Assembly: GCA_036567085.1 (NCBI GenBank)
Contig: DATCVG010000067.1
Span: forward strand, 1-7,011
Origin: Methylopumilus sp036567085
GTDB taxonomy: Bacteria > Pseudomonadota > Gammaproteobacteria > Burkholderiales > Methylophilaceae
Reading direction: 5' to 3'
Length of the DNA stretch: 7,011 nucleotides
A program made the translations under genes and the position numbers. Positions 5,908-7,011 of this stretch are shown one piece after another (position 1 is the first letter of the stretch; each line of letters opens with the position of its first letter). The notes under the pieces are model-generated. The model saw only the letters and a list, made by a program, of their open reading frames with translations, made no database searches and was not told where the DNA came from.

Positions 5908-5916
5908 AACTTTCAC
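5899..5916 (+). promoter_or_regulatory. Pho box for the PAP2-GT4 unit, overlapping the olsA stop
   Basis: TTGTCAT (5899-5905), AAAA, CTTTCAC (5910-5916) is a strong 7-4-7 match. The first half-site plus the next two bases form the final TTG TCA TAA codons of olsA. The 10-bp position downstream has no good -10; TATTAA (5924-5929) or TTATAT (5938-5943) could serve. It probably boosts transcription of the PAP2 gene and the following glycosyltransferase. Confidence 0.65.
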
Positions 5917-5961
5917 AATTTGATATTAACCTTTACGTTATATCTATTATGGATAAATGCT

Positions 5962-6498
5962 ATGCCAAATAAAATCAAGTTGTACATGAATCAGCTTCAT
6001 CATGTCGATAGCCATTTATGCATTACATTTAATAAAACTAGCCATAACATTCTCATCCGAAATTTCTTTAAAGGTATTAGTCGTCTTGGTGATGGTATAT
6101 TTTGGTATGGCCTCATGGCACTGATGTTATGTTTAGATCATGCTCGCGCATTATTGCCTGTATGTCATATGGTAGCTGCCGGATTGATTGGTACATTAAT
6201 TTATAAGTGGCTTAAGGTCAGAACACTTCGTCCACGCCCATTCAATGTATACCAGCAAATTTCACTAAGAAGCATACCCCTAGATCAATTTAGCTTTCCA
6301 TCTGGACACACATTACACGCGGTCATATTCTCAATGGTAGCTAGCCATTATTACCCTATGTTAGCAACTGCATTAATACCATTCACGATTTTAATTGGAT
6401 TATCTCGACCCATTTTAGGACTGCATTACCCAAGTGATGTTTTAGTAGGTGGTTTAATAGGCATGCTTATTTCAATCATTTCTATTTATATTATTTAA
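5962..6498 (+). CDS. PAP2-family membrane phosphatase
   Basis: This 178-residue polytopic membrane protein carries the full PAP2 signature: K85-X6-R92-P93, PSGH at 113-116 and SR-X5-H-X3-D with R149, H155 and D159. His116 and His155 would be the catalytic histidines. Hydrophobic segments occur at about 45-59, 63-82, 119-147 and 160-178. Family substrates include phosphatidate, phosphatidylglycerophosphate, undecaprenyl pyrophosphate and lipid A phosphates. The surroundings favour phosphatidate to diacylglycerol, feeding the adjacent glycosyltransferase, but this is inference. The ATG at 5962 has a weak GGA eight nt upstream; an in-frame ATG at 5986 (MNQLHHVD) is also possible. A reading from TTG at 5920 is unlikely because it would begin almost within the Pho box. 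The stop codon directly abuts the next ATG, indicating translational coupling. Confidence 0.8.
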   Translation: MPNKIKLYMNQLHHVDSHLCITFNKTSHNILIRNFFKGISRLGDGIFWYGLMALMLCLDHARALLPVCHMVAAGLIGTLIYKWLKVRTLRPRPFNVYQQISLRSIPLDQFSFPSGHTLHAVIFSMVASHYYPMLATALIPFTILIGLSRPILGLHYPSDVLVGGLIGMLISIISIYII

Positions 6499-7011
6499 AT
6501 GAATATACTTTTTATATCTGATGTTTTTTTTCCTCGCGTGAACGGGGTCTCTACATCCATTAATACATTCGCAAATGAGCTCAAAGCACTTGGTCATCAA
6601 GTGACTTTAATCGCACCCTCTTATGGCGATGAAGATAAGCATGCAGACTGGATTATAAGAGTGCCTTCCCATAAGATTTATTTCGATCCTGAAGATCGCT
6701 TAATGAATTTTGGTAAATTGAAAGCATTATTACCATGGGTTGAAGAAGGTCATTTTGATGTAATACATATTCATACACCATTTACAGCACATTACGTGGG
6801 TATTCATTTTGGAAAAAAATTAGATATACCCGTGGTTGAAACTTACCATACATTCTTTGAGGATTATTTACATCATTATTTACCCTTTATCCCACAATTT
6901 ATTTCTAGAAAGCTTGCAAGAACTATATCGAGAAGACAATGTAATGCAGTTGACGGTATTATCTCGCCATCAAAACCCATGTTGGATGTATTAAAAGCAT
7001 ATGGCATTAAG
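6499..7011 (+). CDS. GT4 glycosyltransferase, partial (N-terminal 171 residues)
   Basis: The ATG follows the PAP2 TAA without a gap (TAAATG), so the pair is almost certainly one operon. The frame stays open to the window edge, leaving the C-terminal donor-binding half unseen. The visible GT-B acceptor half starts MNILFISDVFFPRVNGVSTS with the NGV loop at 15-17, then HIHTPF (90-95), ETYHTFFEDYLHHY (114-127) and ISPSKPM (155-161). This pattern resembles diacylglycerol glucosyltransferases of the MgdA/alMGS kind and SqdX-like enzymes, so a glycolipid synthase is the best guess. It is distantly similar to the first GT4 gene of the window (both have VNGVST and a YHT block), yet clearly different in sequence. 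Expression would come from the Pho box at 5899-5916. Sugar and acceptor cannot be read from the sequence. Confidence 0.8.
   Translation, partial: MNILFISDVFFPRVNGVSTSINTFANELKALGHQVTLIAPSYGDEDKHADWIIRVPSHKIYFDPEDRLMNFGKLKALLPWVEEGHFDVIHIHTPFTAHYVGIHFGKKLDIPVVETYHTFFEDYLHHYLPFIPQFISRKLARTISRRQCNAVDGIISPSKPMLDVLKAYGIK

Noticed and set aside
5920..5961. TTG start for the PAP2 protein adding 14 residues
   Set aside because: It lies 4 bp after the Pho box, upstream of any possible transcript start from that box, and has no Shine-Dalgarno. ATG 5962 is preferred.

Overview
The window is AT-rich and densely coded, and reads like a streamlined Gram-negative proteobacterium. A betaproteobacterium, perhaps of the Methylophilaceae or a similar freshwater or marine group, would fit. 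That placement is inferred from protein character and AT bias only, because no rRNA or marker gene is present. No mobile element, CRISPR array, tRNA or rRNA was seen.

Layout. A rho-independent terminator (37-72) closes a plus-strand gene that lies outside the window. A secreted PhoX-like/DUF839 protein follows (234-1634, +). Convergent to it is a short minus-strand operon of a 59-residue orphan ORF (2228-2049) and diacylglycerol kinase dgkA (2040-1672). Divergent from that operon is a GT4 glycosyltransferase (2353-3336, +). Convergent to it come the OlsB-type N-acyltransferase (4280-3489, -) and, upstream on the same strand, the PlcP-type metallophosphoesterase (5100-4357, -). Divergent from plcP are an OlsA/PlsC-type acyltransferase (5188-5907, +), a PAP2 phosphatase (5962-6498, +) and a second GT4 glycosyltransferase (6499 to beyond the window end, +).

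The main result is that the block from about 2300 to 7011 looks like a phosphate-starvation membrane-lipid renovation island. PlcP-family enzymes strip the phospho-headgroup from phospholipids to leave diacylglycerol. GT4 enzymes can glycosylate diacylglycerol to phosphorus-free glycolipids. OlsB and OlsA together make ornithine lipid. A PAP2 phosphatase can supply more diacylglycerol, while DgkA phosphorylates it back to phosphatidate. PhoB-box-like sites (7-bp CTGTCAT-like half-sites every 11 bp) precede the first GT4, plcP/olsA, the PAP2 gene and, less certainly, olsB. Two of these sites include the stop codon of the gene before. At three promoters the Pho box is so close to the start codon that the mRNAs may be leaderless. 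The individual enzymes belong to known families. The dense Pho-box architecture and the pairing of the glycolipid and aminolipid routes in one locus are what deserve attention.
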